Part shown: positions 41,584 to 50,459 of the stretch, piece by piece
Numbering within the stretch: the first letter of the stretch is position 1
Layout: every line of letters starts with the position of its first letter
Translations under genes and position numbers: made by a program
From: Neobacillus sp. SuZ13
GTDB taxonomy: Bacteria; Bacillota; Bacilli; Bacillales; Cytobacillaceae
Assembly: GCF_030123365.1 (NCBI RefSeq)
Contig: NZ_CP126107.1
Location: 5,321,501-5,385,500, forward strand
Direction: 5' to 3'
Length of the DNA stretch: 64,000 nucleotides
The notes under the pieces: model-generated
The model's input: only the letters and a program-made list of their open reading frames with translations
Databases searched by the model: none
Told to the model about the DNA's origin: nothing

Positions 41584-42174
41584 TTATGTAGTTGGTTTAG
41601 AAAAATAGTGCTCTACCTTTGCTATCTTTTTAGACTGGTTTCCCCTTGAACTTTCCATTAAACCGAACTGAAAAAACTTGACCTTTTTGATGCCCACGAA
41701 ACTAAACAAGGCTCTTTTCATTAATACTTTATGGCTATTATTAAGTGTTAACCACAGATAAAAAGAGGGTCCTTTCATCGTGGATATACAGACAACTTGC
41801 TTACCTTTTAACAGTCCTTCAGGATAAGGAGATCTTGGCCTATCTTTATACGCAAATTGAGAGGCAAACATTCGGTCAATGTACCCGAGAAGCATAGCCG
41901 GCGGACGTCCCCAAAAAATAGGATAGATAAAGACCAGTCGATCCGCCCATATGATTTGCTGTCTATGTTTTTCCAATTCAGGATCTTTGTACATGTCCCT
42001 TCTTTTCTTGTCTTTGTTAAAGACCAATACAGGATTAAAATTTTCTGCGTACAAATCAAGGACCTGGACATTATGTGTAGAGGGACTTTCTTCTATCCCC
42101 TTTAAAACCGCCTTGAAAAAGGCACCATTTAAACTTTCGTGATGCGGATGACAATAAACGATTAACGTATTCAT
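41584..42174 (-). CDS. NAD(P)H-dependent FMN oxidoreductase, NQO/flavodoxin-like
   Basis: A 196-residue flavodoxin-fold enzyme of the Flavodoxin_2 family (NQO1, MdaB, KefF-like). The FMN phosphate loop is HPHHESLNGAFFKAV, and the isoalloxazine contact is in VFIYPIFWGRPPAMLLGYIDRMF with the conserved YP.(F/W)W...P pattern. It reduces quinones or similar acceptors by two electrons. It is a single gene; the upstream gap contains two adjacent palindromes that may be an operator. Confidence 0.88.
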   Translation of the reverse strand: MNTLIVYCHPHHESLNGAFFKAVLKGIEESPSTHNVQVLDLYAENFNPVLVFNKDKKRRDMYKDPELEKHRQQIIWADRLVFIYPIFWGRPPAMLLGYIDRMFASQFAYKDRPRSPYPEGLLKGKQVVCISTMKGPSFYLWLTLNNSHKVLMKRALFSFVGIKKVKFFQFGLMESSRGNQSKKIAKVEHYFSKPTT

Positions 42175-42308
42175 GAATCATCCCCCCTTATTTTCGTTAC
42201 AAACCTATCATCAGTACTTTTATCATAATCTATATAAGACAATTGTACTTGCCTATTTAAAAAAAGACGAAAAGTTAAGCGACATTAGGTAGGAAATAGT
42301 CGAAATAC

Positions 42309-42344
42309 GCGAAAATATTTCGCAGGAAATATCCTATATTTCCT
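42309..42344. promoter_or_regulatory. Two adjacent palindromes upstream of the flavoprotein gene
   Basis: GCGAAAATATTTCGC (42309-42323) is a perfect palindrome with a 3-nt centre, and AGGAAATA/TATTTCCT (42324-42344) is an 8-bp inverted repeat around TCCTA, directly abutting it. They lie 135-170 bp before the flavoprotein start in the 364-bp gap 42175-42538. They could be a redox-sensing operator or small hairpins; no T-run follows, so they are not a terminator. Confidence 0.55.
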
Positions 42345-42538
42345 CATAATTAGATAGGTTCGGTTGAGATTCGCCCCTTTTTCCCAAAATTCTTTCAAAA
42401 CACACAAATTATTTATAATATCAGCACAATAACTACTTGCATTTGGATATTTTCTTTGATTATATTATTGTGGGAATATTTTTCCTTCGGTGAATCTTTA
42501 AATATTTTCATATATTCTAGCATAGGTGGGTACCAACT

Positions 42539-43135
42539 ATGGTTTTTGACGGCATCATCATTTCATTTATAATAGGCTTTCTTCGAAAAGGGAATTTACG
42601 AGCACTCGCGCAGTTAAAGCTGAAGTGGGGCTGGATCTTTCCTCTTCTACTGCTTGTTGAATTAGCCGTTTTTATGCTGCAAAATGATAGCAAATTTCTT
42701 GGACAAATAAGCGGATCTATTTACATAGTAGTTTATGTACTTGGTTTACTATTTTTATTTATGAACCGTAAAAACCCAGGATTTATGCTGATTTTAATAG
42801 GAGTATTTCTAAATTTTTTAGTGATGGTAATTAACGGAGGACGAATGCCAGTATCAGTAGAGGCAGCCGCCGTTTTGGATCCAGGTTACATCGAAGCCCT
42901 CAAAGATAGCTTATACGCTAAACATACCATGCTTAATTCTTCAACGTCTCTTGGATTTTTGGGTGATATTATTCCCATCTCAGATCCTTATCCACGAACA
43001 CAAATTATTAGTATCGGCGATATTCTTATGAATATCGGAATCTTCTTTTTCATTCAGTATTTAATGGTTCGTCATCCGCTTACAAAAACAGTAACAACTG
43101 CATCTCCTCTCCTTAAAGGAGGTGAAAAAAGATGA
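42539..43135 (+). CDS. DUF5317-family membrane protein
   Basis: A 198-residue protein with about five membrane helices: FDGIIISFIIGFL, WIFPLLLLVELAVFML, GSIYIVVYVLGLLFLFM, FMLILIGVFLNFLVMV, GDILMNIGIFFFIQYLMV. The block VINGGRMPVS and the DIIPISDPYPRTQIISIGD segment are typical of DUF5317. GGTGGG lies 8 nt before ATG 42539. Its stop overlaps the start of a 35-residue protein (ATGA), so the two are translationally coupled. This gene, the small one and the GGDEF/HD-GYP gene follow each other and may form one transcript. Function unknown. Confidence 0.8.
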   Translation: MVFDGIIISFIIGFLRKGNLRALAQLKLKWGWIFPLLLLVELAVFMLQNDSKFLGQISGSIYIVVYVLGLLFLFMNRKNPGFMLILIGVFLNFLVMVINGGRMPVSVEAAAVLDPGYIEALKDSLYAKHTMLNSSTSLGFLGDIIPISDPYPRTQIISIGDILMNIGIFFFIQYLMVRHPLTKTVTTASPLLKGGEKR

Positions 43136-43239
43136 AAAGCGAACAAAAAAAAGGTATTAAATTAACTGGAATTCTTTACAATGCAATCATTATCGGTTCT
43201 ATCATTATTGCTTTAACATCTGGATTTAAATTAGTTTAA
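43132..43239 (+). CDS. Small membrane protein, 35 aa, coupled to DUF5317
   Basis: A 35-codon gene starting at ATG 43132, inside the stop codon of the DUF5317 gene, with a strong AAAGGAGGTGAAA site just upstream. The N-terminus is Lys-rich (MKSEQKKGIK) and the rest is one hydrophobic helix (LTGILYNAIIIGSIIIALTS). Ribosome site quality and coupling make it a likely real gene. A role in DUF5317 or c-di-GMP signalling is a guess from position. Confidence 0.72.
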   Translation: MKSEQKKGIKLTGILYNAIIIGSIIIALTSGFKLV

Positions 43240-43289
43240 GAGTAAAATAGTAGGGAGAGGTAAATTTTTTACTTCTCCTAAATATATTT

Positions 43290-45143
43290 ATGAGAGTGAT
43301 GAGTATGCGTATTATTAGGACACCTGCAAGTATATATCTTTTCTCTATTTCAGTTATAGGCCTTTTATTTTTTACCTTCTTAATTAAAATCCCACAGCAT
43401 TCGGATTGGATTGTTATGTTTGCTTTATCCGGATCTATTTTATTATTAAATTACTACACCATACTGATTCCTCCAAAGGGAAATTCCCTTTCAATGGATT
43501 CTTCAATTTACTTAGCAAGTATTTTTTTGTTCGGACTACATTCAACTTTACTTGTTTTATTAATATATTCGGTTATATTTGCAATAATACAGCGGAAAAT
43601 CGCATGGTGGAAACATCTATTTAATTTCTCAGTTTATTCTTTAATGATAATTTGTTCCTATTATGCTTTTATTTTAATAGATGGATTTACTGGACCTATC
43701 AGTGTTAAAAACATCATTCCTTATTTACTATCTATTTGTACTTACTTTTCATTAAACCTTTTATTAGTTGGGGTATATTTTGTATTAGAAGCCACGGAAA
43801 ACATAATAAACTTTTTCAAGGAAATTCTTAAAGAAACGACCGCCACATATATTAGTACACTTGTCCTTTCTTTAGTTCTTGTTATTTTAATGAAACCCAA
43901 TCATTTATTCGGTTTGTCTCTTTTTACCGTTATTGCCTTTTTATTGTCTTTAGCATTTAAACAGCATTTTAATCTATTTAAAGAGATTTCCGAGAAGGCC
44001 AATAAAGATTTCTTAACCGGCCTTAATAACCACGGGTACTTTAAAGAAATTTTGGAAAAAGAAGTAACTGCTGCGAAGGAAAATGAACAGCCTTTGTGTG
44101 TGGTCATCATGGACATTGATGATTTTAAAAAGTACAACGATTTGTACGGGCATATTCAAGGGGATCATCTGCTCCAAGAATTTGGTTCCCTTTTGAAAGC
44201 CAGTTCTGATGCAGCAAACTATATCGTTGCCCGCTATGGCGGTGAAGAGTTTTCAATCATCATGCCAAATACTGATCGAAAGACTGCTTATTCGTTCATG
44301 AATGAATTGAGGAAGAAAGTAAATGACACCTACTATAAAGGGGTGGAAGGTCTCCCCTACGGCTGCTTGTCTTTTTCATCGGGGATTGCTGAATGTGAAA
44401 AAGAAACCTACAGTGTTTCTGAACTTCTTAATAAAGCCGACCAAGCGATGTATGCAGCGAAAAACCAGGGAAAAAATCTTGTCCAGCTTTACAATGGGCA
44501 TTCGGAATACTCGGTACAACGGTCTCTTTCGCTTGAAAAAGAGCTAGAGGAAGCAGAATTCCAATTAAAAATCTTCCTTTCCAAGGATGTTTACACCTAT
44601 CGCCATAGCAAGCGCGTCTACCAATACGCGGTCGATTTCTCAAGAATGCTTAATCTAAGTGTCGATGAGCGCAAAACCTTGATTCTCGGGGCGCTTGTCC
44701 ATGACATTGGAAAAATTGAAATCCCTCGTGATATTTTAAATAAAAAAGGAAGTCTCGACCCTCATGAATGGGAATTCATGAAAAAACACGTAACCTATGG
44801 AAAAGATATCATTTCAACCAATAAGAAATTAGAAGATTTGATTCCACTCGTTGAACTTCATCATGAGCGATATGATGGGAATGGCTATCCATATGGGCTG
44901 GCGGGAAAATCAATCCCGAAACTGGCGCGAATTCTCTGCGTGATTGATTCCTTTGATGCAATGACGACAGAACGGCCCTATCAAAAAACAAAAACCTTTC
45001 AAGAGGCAATCGCTGAGTTACGCCACTGTTCAGGCAAACAATTTGACCCTCAATTCATCGAACCATTTATTGCGATGATCAAGGAGTTTGAAACATCGGG
45101 GGATGAACAGCACAAAGAGGTTGCCGCAAGTATCGTGAATTAG
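43290..45143 (+). CDS. Membrane GGDEF / HD-GYP bifunctional c-di-GMP protein
   Basis: A 617-residue protein. About five to seven N-terminal membrane helices (1-235) lead into a GGDEF domain (about 245-405) with the intact active site GGEEF (317-321); no RxxD inhibitory site is seen upstream of it. An HD-GYP domain (about 430-605) has HD (471-472) in HDIGKI, HHERYDGNGYP (524-534) and the later DSFDAMTTERPY. So the protein has both synthesis and degradation modules. The first Met is ambiguous: ATG 43290, 43299 and 43305 are all close, with a weak site. A terminator follows. It is probably a membrane sensor that tunes c-di-GMP. Confidence 0.9.
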   Translation: MRVMSMRIIRTPASIYLFSISVIGLLFFTFLIKIPQHSDWIVMFALSGSILLLNYYTILIPPKGNSLSMDSSIYLASIFLFGLHSTLLVLLIYSVIFAIIQRKIAWWKHLFNFSVYSLMIICSYYAFILIDGFTGPISVKNIIPYLLSICTYFSLNLLLVGVYFVLEATENIINFFKEILKETTATYISTLVLSLVLVILMKPNHLFGLSLFTVIAFLLSLAFKQHFNLFKEISEKANKDFLTGLNNHGYFKEILEKEVTAAKENEQPLCVVIMDIDDFKKYNDLYGHIQGDHLLQEFGSLLKASSDAANYIVARYGGEEFSIIMPNTDRKTAYSFMNELRKKVNDTYYKGVEGLPYGCLSFSSGIAECEKETYSVSELLNKADQAMYAAKNQGKNLVQLYNGHSEYSVQRSLSLEKELEEAEFQLKIFLSKDVYTYRHSKRVYQYAVDFSRMLNLSVDERKTLILGALVHDIGKIEIPRDILNKKGSLDPHEWEFMKKHVTYGKDIISTNKKLEDLIPLVELHHERYDGNGYPYGLAGKSIPKLARILCVIDSFDAMTTERPYQKTKTFQEAIAELRHCSGKQFDPQFIEPFIAMIKEFETSGDEQHKEVAASIVN

Positions 45144-45152
45144 AAACCTAAG

Positions 45153-45176
45153 CCAGGCTATATGCCTGGTTTTTTA
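45153..45176 (+). terminator. Intrinsic terminator after the c-di-GMP gene
   Basis: CCAGGC / GCCTGG hairpin with a 5-nt loop followed by TTTTTT. Confidence 0.88.
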
Positions 45177-45237
45177 TATAAATCCGTCCGACTCTCTATG
45201 GTATGATGGAAATAAATTAATGAAGGAGCTGACCGCC

Positions 45238-45627
45238 ATGATTCAATATGAATGCCTCCACCATGTGAGCCTAACGGTGACCAATTTAGAAAAAGCCAAA
45301 CATTTTTATAGCAATATCCTATGTTTAAAAGAAATCCAACGTCCAAATTTTGATTTTCCTGGTGCCTGGTACGATATCGAAGGACAACAGCTCCATCTCA
45401 TCGTTCTCCCAACATCCCAAACGATTCGCCATAATAAACGCTTGAGCAGCCGCGAAGGTCATTTTGCTCTTCGAGTGAAAGATTACGATGCTACGTTGAA
45501 TTGGTTAAAAAGTAAGGATGTTGAAATATTAGAGAAACCTAAGAGCATGAGTGGCTTCGCCCAGATCTTCTGTGCAGACCCAGATGGGAATCTCATTGAA
45601 CTAAACGTTGAACAAACAGACCTGTAG
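45238..45627 (+). CDS. VOC-family (glyoxalase-like) protein
   Basis: A 129-residue single-domain VOC protein. LHHVSLTVTNLEKAKHFYSNILCL and HFALRVKDYDATLNWLKSKDVEI are the two beta-alpha-beta modules. Metal-ligand candidates are His in CLHHVSL, His in QLHLIVL, His in GHFALRV and Glu in NLIELNVE. ATG 45238 has AAGGAG 9 nt upstream; the ATG at 45220 does not. It is distinct in sequence from the VOC protein at 6.4 kb. Substrate unknown. Confidence 0.83.
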   Translation: MIQYECLHHVSLTVTNLEKAKHFYSNILCLKEIQRPNFDFPGAWYDIEGQQLHLIVLPTSQTIRHNKRLSSREGHFALRVKDYDATLNWLKSKDVEILEKPKSMSGFAQIFCADPDGNLIELNVEQTDL

Positions 45628-45639
45628 GAAAGTCAAAAA

Positions 45640-45664
45640 GGAGAAGCGAGTGAACACTTCTCCC
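45640..45664 (-). terminator. Intrinsic terminator after ykoC
   Basis: Minus-strand GGAGAAG / CTTCTCC hairpin followed by TTTTTGAC, just past the ykoC stop. Confidence 0.75.
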
Positions 45665-45671
45665 CTCTTAC

Positions 45672-46409
45672 TTATTCAATGAAAGTCATAATCCCCCAAG
45701 TAACGATCAGCAACGAAAGTAAATAGACAAAGTCTTTCGCTGCTAGTTTAGTTGTTTGGTAATAAGTTCTATCTCTTTTACCCGTAAAACCACGCGCCTC
45801 CATGGCAATGGCTATTCGTTCTGATTTTCTTATCCCTTGCGTAAACAGTGGCAAAGCGTACCTCATAAACGCTTTCCAACTATTTTTTTGCTTATAACCT
45901 CTGACCTTATGAGCCGTTTTCATTTGGGTTAATTCCGATTGGAACAGCGGAATAAAGCGAAACCCCGCTAAAAGCCCATATGCCCATTTAGGTGACAGTT
46001 TACATTGATGAATTAAACTCATAATGAATAATGTAATGTCTGTGGTTGAAGTGAATAACAATCCATACGTGACAAACGCTAACATCCGTAAGGCGATGGT
46101 TAACCCATGATTTAAACTCTCCACCGTCATATGGAACCAAGCCCATTTCCAAAGTGTTTCTTCTCCTTCTCCAAAAGCCGCCATCATCCAACATATAAGA
46201 ATAAAAAACCCTACATAAGGCAGAAGCCTTTTCAAAAGATAAGTTAGACTCCATCCGCCTAAAAAAATACCCATAAAAACAGCAAGTAACCAAATCAATA
46301 AAGTCACCTTTGGATTAGAGACAGCCATTAAAAGAAACATAACAATCAAATGAGCAAGCAGCTTACCGGCAGGATTGAGAGTAGCGAGGAAGGAATCGTT
46401 CGCCTTCAT
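45672..46409 (-). CDS. ykoC: ECF transporter T component, YkoC-like (thiamine-precursor uptake)
   Basis: A 245-residue transmembrane (EcfT/CbiQ) protein of the energy-coupling-factor type, with five or six helices. The EcfT cytoplasmic motifs, which contact the ATPases, are seen as GFRFIPLFQSELTQMKTAHKVRGY and SERIAIAMEARGF (the Ala-Arg-Gly signatures). ATG 46409 overlaps the ykoD stop by four bases. It is the last gene of the tenA-ykoEDC operon. Confidence 0.9.
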   Translation of the reverse strand: MKANDSFLATLNPAGKLLAHLIVMFLLMAVSNPKVTLLIWLLAVFMGIFLGGWSLTYLLKRLLPYVGFFILICWMMAAFGEGEETLWKWAWFHMTVESLNHGLTIALRMLAFVTYGLLFTSTTDITLFIMSLIHQCKLSPKWAYGLLAGFRFIPLFQSELTQMKTAHKVRGYKQKNSWKAFMRYALPLFTQGIRKSERIAIAMEARGFTGKRDRTYYQTTKLAAKDFVYLLSLLIVTWGIMTFIE

Positions 46410-47971
46410 ACCAAAACACCCTCCTTTGGTGTATGCATCAACTGGTAATGGAGTGGGGGAATTAACGCACTTTCACGTAAAAGACTTGGCTCAGAAAATA
46501 AACCATAAGGGATCCCTTGATAGGTGACTCGTCCCTTGTTGAAAAGAAGGACATGATCAGAAAATCGATCCACTACATCCATATCGTGGGTTACCATGAC
46601 AATCGTGGTTCCCTGTTCCTGCCTCTCCTTTAAGCGCTGAATCAATTCTTTCGCAGTTTTTTCATCCTGACCGAACGTCGGCTCATCAAGGAGGAGTAAC
46701 GCTTGATCAAACAATAACATCGTCGCCACACTTAACCTCCGCTTCTGTCCCAAACTGAGGGTAAATGGATGCGCATCTTGATACGATTCCAAGCCAAACT
46801 CCTCTAACAATTGCATGGTTTTTGTATGGACCAGCTCTTCAGGCCAATTCCGCTGCCGGCCCCCGAAAGCAACTTCATCAAATACTGTATCGGTAATGAA
46901 TTGATGTTCTGGATTTTGAAAAACAAAACCGGCTTGTTCATATAATTGACGGTCTGGCCATTTTTTCAATTCCTTATCCTGGAAGTAAATTCTCCCTTTC
47001 TTTAGCGGCTCCAAACGGATTAGACTTTTTAAAAAGGTACTTTTCCCACTTCCATTTCCTCCCACGATGGAAATCCATTCCCCTTTATGGATGTTTACAT
47101 CTATATCACTTACAACGGTCTTCTTCCCATAGCCAATTTCAACATGTTCGGTGCGGAGTAAAACATCGCCTTGTAAGCGCGGTTTCGTTTTTATCCTATT
47201 AATAAGTTTAATAGATAGAGGGTGGGAAGGATTTTGAACGACCTCTTCCCATTTGTAAGGAAACAACTTAGGACGCCATATCCCCGCTTCTTTCATTTGT
47301 TGATTAAATTGGAGCAGCATCTCTATTGGTTTCCCATCCCCAATAATACGTCCACGCTCATCAAGGATAATGACTCGATCCATCCATTCGATGCAGCCGT
47401 CTAAGACATGTTCGACAAAGACCATCGTATGGTTGGTTTTTTCGGCTAATTGTTTCAATAAACCAAAGATCTCATTCCGCCCTTTAGGGTCGAGCTGAGC
47501 AGTTGGCTCATCAAAAAATAGGACTTCTGGTTCTAATGCAAGTAAACATGCTAAAGCCAATCGTTGTTTCATCCCGCCTGACAGCGTTTCAATCGGTGTT
47601 TTTTTATCTACTATTAGCCCTACTTTATCCATCAAGTCAGAAATCATTTGGTCCATTTCATTTCGTGGAATCGATCGGTTTTCAAGACTAAAGGCAATTT
47701 CTTCATCGACATGAAGCATGCAAAATTGCGAATCGGGATCTTGAAACATAACCCCTGCATTTTTCCGGCAGTATACCTCACCACTTACCTCTGCCTCCAA
47801 ATGCTCAGGGATGATTCCGGCAAGAGTGGAAATCAATGTAGATTTCCCACTCCCACTAGGTCCAAGTATTAATACCTTCTCTCCTTGATTGATTGACAAG
47901 GTAATATTACTGATAATTTTTTCAGAGCAATTATAAAAACGAACCGATAAATCCTTACATCCCAGAAACAT
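46406..47971 (-). CDS. ykoD: ECF transporter double ATPase, YkoD-like
   Basis: A 521-residue protein with two ABC ATPase halves. The first has Walker A GPSGSGKST and signature LSGGMKQRLALA with Walker B VLFFDEPTAQLDP; the second has GGNGSGKST, LSLGQKRRLSVA and LLLLDEPTFGQD. Fusing EcfA and EcfA' into one chain is typical of YkoD. It energises uptake of the thiamine precursor hydroxymethylpyrimidine. It overlaps the ykoE stop by 17 bp. Confidence 0.92.
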   Translation of the reverse strand: MFLGCKDLSVRFYNCSEKIISNITLSINQGEKVLILGPSGSGKSTLISTLAGIIPEHLEAEVSGEVYCRKNAGVMFQDPDSQFCMLHVDEEIAFSLENRSIPRNEMDQMISDLMDKVGLIVDKKTPIETLSGGMKQRLALACLLALEPEVLFFDEPTAQLDPKGRNEIFGLLKQLAEKTNHTMVFVEHVLDGCIEWMDRVIILDERGRIIGDGKPIEMLLQFNQQMKEAGIWRPKLFPYKWEEVVQNPSHPLSIKLINRIKTKPRLQGDVLLRTEHVEIGYGKKTVVSDIDVNIHKGEWISIVGGNGSGKSTFLKSLIRLEPLKKGRIYFQDKELKKWPDRQLYEQAGFVFQNPEHQFITDTVFDEVAFGGRQRNWPEELVHTKTMQLLEEFGLESYQDAHPFTLSLGQKRRLSVATMLLFDQALLLLDEPTFGQDEKTAKELIQRLKERQEQGTTIVMVTHDMDVVDRFSDHVLLFNKGRVTYQGIPYGLFSEPSLLRESALIPPLHYQLMHTPKEGVLV

Positions 47972-48548
47972 TAACGTTTTCCCTTTTTCTTTTTTCCTTC
48001 ATCAATTCATATTGTTCTAACACACCTGTTTTTGCGAGTGCGTCCACAATGACCTTTGCTAAAATACCACCGAGAATCATTCCGCTGATGACATGAATTC
48101 CAAGGGTAATGAAAAACACTTCCGTCGTGTAAAATCCAAAACCGTTGGCGATTAAGTTATAAATCATACTGCCAATCGCTGCAAAAGCCCCGGATAGCAT
48201 TAAAGTAAAAAGGTTATAGCGTTTATATCCGAAAAGGGCGAAGGCAATTTCTGACCCTATCCCTTGAAAGACACCGACTAAAAGAGCAGATAGACCAAAA
48301 TGACTTCCTGTTAAGAGCTCGACTGCGGCAGCTGCAACCTCCCCAATAAACGCCGCTCCTGGTTTTCTGATAATATACGCGACTATTGGACTAGCAATCA
48401 CCCAAATGCCAAACATAAAACCTGCGCCCACCGGCCCGACTAGAGCGGAAATCGGAATCCAAAGCGTCGACCATCCTAAATAGATCACTCCACATGCCAC
48501 CGCTAGAATTACAGCTAGAACAACTTCTTTCATCTTCCAAGTCATCAT
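47955..48548 (-). CDS. ykoE: ECF transporter S component, YkoE-like
   Basis: A 197-residue membrane protein with about six helices that gives substrate specificity. It has the YkoE pattern WKMKEVVLAVILAVACGVIYLGWSTLW, PGAAFIGEVAAAAVELLTGSHFG and FGYKRYNLFTLMLSGAFAAIGS. ATG 48548 is used; GGAGGT sits 6 nt upstream and the start overlaps the tenA stop (ATGA). The TPP riboswitch points to thiamine or hydroxymethylpyrimidine as substrate. The soluble partner YkoF of B. subtilis is absent here. Confidence 0.9.
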   Translation of the reverse strand: MMTWKMKEVVLAVILAVACGVIYLGWSTLWIPISALVGPVGAGFMFGIWVIASPIVAYIIRKPGAAFIGEVAAAAVELLTGSHFGLSALLVGVFQGIGSEIAFALFGYKRYNLFTLMLSGAFAAIGSMIYNLIANGFGFYTTEVFFITLGIHVISGMILGGILAKVIVDALAKTGVLEQYELMKEKRKRENVNVSGM

Positions 48549-49228
48549 TTCACTACCTCCATTTTCACAGGCCATTCTTCGAGCCTATAAGCCATATCCC
48601 AAAACATATATTCAAGCTGACAACTGAGTAAGAAATGCTCCTTCATCTTTTCCTTTTCTCTCTCCGTTGCTGTCTTTGCCCACTCATCAAGACGGGCACA
48701 AAACTTTGTTGTAATCGAATCAGTCCGATTTCCATAAAAACTAATCCAATCATAAAAAGGATGAGAGCGATCGGGATTCACCTCAGATAATAACCTTTTT
48801 CCAATTTCCCAGTACGTCCACGGACAAGGCAGTAACACAGCTAAAATCTCCCCTAGTGTTCCTTCGTGTGCAACGGTAAGCATATGACGTGTGTAATGAA
48901 GGGCAGAAGGTGCCAACGGATATCCCTGTAATGCCTCGTAGGGAACACCGGCTACTTGACAAAAGTTATTATGTGGGTGGATTTCACTGTTTAATATAAA
49001 TGAAATCTGCTGATTAAACATATCCATATCTTCACGATTCTCACACTTGGAAACTGCGATTCCATAGATGCGAATAAAAGAATTCAAGTATTCAAAGTCC
49101 TGTTTTACATAATGAATCAATTGCTCCTTTTTTAATTCCCCATTGGCTATTCCTTGGACAAAAGGATGCTCAAAAATCGCCCCGAAAATAGGATTGGCTT
49201 CTCTTCTTAATTCTGCTGAAAAACTCAT
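48545..49228 (-). CDS. tenA: Thiaminase II (TenA)
   Basis: A 227-residue TenA/Thi-4 family enzyme that hydrolyses damaged thiamine, or aminopyrimidine aminohydrolase substrates, to salvage hydroxymethylpyrimidine. The catalytic Cys is in VLLPCPWTYWEIG (about 135); the active-site Glu and Tyr are in CQLEYMFWDMAYRLEEW, and FEYLNSFIRIYGIA is conserved. It is the first gene after the TPP riboswitch and heads the ykoEDC uptake genes, so uptake and hydrolysis of thiamine breakdown products are made together. Confidence 0.93.
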   Translation of the reverse strand: MSFSAELRREANPIFGAIFEHPFVQGIANGELKKEQLIHYVKQDFEYLNSFIRIYGIAVSKCENREDMDMFNQQISFILNSEIHPHNNFCQVAGVPYEALQGYPLAPSALHYTRHMLTVAHEGTLGEILAVLLPCPWTYWEIGKRLLSEVNPDRSHPFYDWISFYGNRTDSITTKFCARLDEWAKTATEREKEKMKEHFLLSCQLEYMFWDMAYRLEEWPVKMEVVK

Positions 49229-49292
49229 TTATTTCTCCCCCTTATTGGTTTTATGGGAAGACACTACAAGGAGCGGCTAACTATTCAAACAC

Positions 49293-49440
49293 GAAAAAGC
49301 CGCCCCAAAAATGGAGCGGCAGAATAATTGTATTTATCCATACACAGACTCCACTTTCCTACGCTAGTATGAACTAGATCAGGTTCAAAGGGTCCAAGAT
49401 AATCTCGTCTCAGCCAAAAATGGCTCCCCTAGTGGTCTTC
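49293..49440 (-). promoter_or_regulatory. TPP (THI-box) riboswitch with terminator
   Basis: The aptamer reads, on the minus strand, CTAGGGGAGCC, GGCTGAGA, CTTGGACCCTTTGAACCTGA and the closing TACTAGCGTAGG block (49349-49440). A terminator hairpin GCCGCTCC / GGGGCGGC (49299-49320) with TTTTTC follows before tenA. Thiamine pyrophosphate should stop transcription of tenA-ykoEDC. Confidence 0.95.
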
Positions 49441-49557
49441 CTATAAATTTAATCTTCACTCTACACCCGCTGGTTAATGTTGTCAATTAGTTTCCATCTT
49501 AAGGATAAAAATAAACCAAACGTCCTACAGTGCAAGGAGAAACTCACCAATTTCCTA

Positions 49558-50034
49558 TTATATTTGTTTAACAACACCCTCATGTTCTAAGCGACGGACC
49601 AATTTGTAGAATCCCAATAAGGTAAATAGGAGAAAGGGATTGATGATCACCGAGTGATACAACTTCCACCAACCGTAATGGAAATATCCCCAAGGCTCCG
49701 GTAATAACGTGATGATCTCATAGAGAACGATTCCAACATTCCATGCTAAAAAAAATGAAACTTGTTTCCAAAATGTGCTTTTTAAAGGATAGATATTTAA
49801 AAAAATAATATTAACGGATGGGACTAAACATAAATAAACAGGCAGAGATCCCCAATCTATACCTTTGTTGAAGTACCAGTACCCGTGATATTTCAAACTG
49901 ATAAATAAATCAAACATCAGTTGGAATAACGATGTAAATAACCAAATCTGCAGCATCTCACTTCTGGTTAACCGTTTTTTTACTTTTAATGCAATGAGGT
50001 TAAAGAGGATGACTGCTATAATAATTCCGACCAT
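49558..50034 (-). CDS. CBO0543-family membrane protein
   Basis: A 158-residue membrane protein with about five helices. It resembles the CBO0543 family of Firmicutes: RLTRSEMLQIWLFTSLFQLMFDLFISLKYHGYWYF, then LCLVPSVNIIFLNIYP and PEPWGYFHYGWWKLYHS. ATG 50034 has AAAGGAG 8 nt upstream; the upstream in-frame Met at 50091 is in the repeat-rich region and lacks a site. Function unknown; many copies occur in Bacillus genomes. Confidence 0.78.
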   Translation of the reverse strand: MVGIIIAVILFNLIALKVKKRLTRSEMLQIWLFTSLFQLMFDLFISLKYHGYWYFNKGIDWGSLPVYLCLVPSVNIIFLNIYPLKSTFWKQVSFFLAWNVGIVLYEIITLLPEPWGYFHYGWWKLYHSVIINPFLLFTLLGFYKLVRRLEHEGVVKQI

Positions 50035-50132
50035 TTTGTTGACTCCTTTGGTATGAATACATCTAAAATTTCCATTTTTAGTAAAAAACATACGTATTTA
50101 GACTAAAATTTCCAATTAATTTCCAATCAATG

Positions 50133-50257
50133 TCATTAGTTTCGTAAAACAGGTAATAAGAGTCCGAAAATATGTCATAAGTGTTGAAACATATGTTATA
50201 AGACTTAAAAAACATGTCATAAGTTCCGTAAAATATGTTACTAGTGACTGCATACGG
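50133..50257 (-). repeat. Diverged tandem repeat, six units of 21 bp
   Basis: Units begin at 50133, 50154, 50175, 50196, 50217 and 50238, each starting T(C/T/A)AT(A/T)AG and ending with a TATG-like end (AACAGG, AATATG, CATATG, ACATG, AATATG). The minus-strand frame gives seven-residue repeats of the Y-D-I-F-x-x-(S/T) type (SYNICFNTYDIFSDSY). The frame has no good start, so coding is doubtful. It fills the gap 50035-50459 together with AT-rich DNA. Confidence 0.85.
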
Positions 50258-50459
50258 CCTCGAATATAAAAAAATACCCTCAATTACCATTTAAAAACAG
50301 AAAGAACTTTCCCCTCTACCCCCAAAATCTTTACATGACAACCTAAGTTTTTGGAGATGGTCATTTTTTGTCGAAAATTCCTTCCGCTAATTGCAGGACA
50401 TTATCTAAAATATCAATCTATTAATATAAAACAACACTACACCTATAGGAGGAATCTAT

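Noticed and set aside
50078..50290. 70-codon minus-strand frame over the 21-bp repeats
   Set aside because: Translation only reflects the 21-bp periodicity; no start signal or folded sequence.
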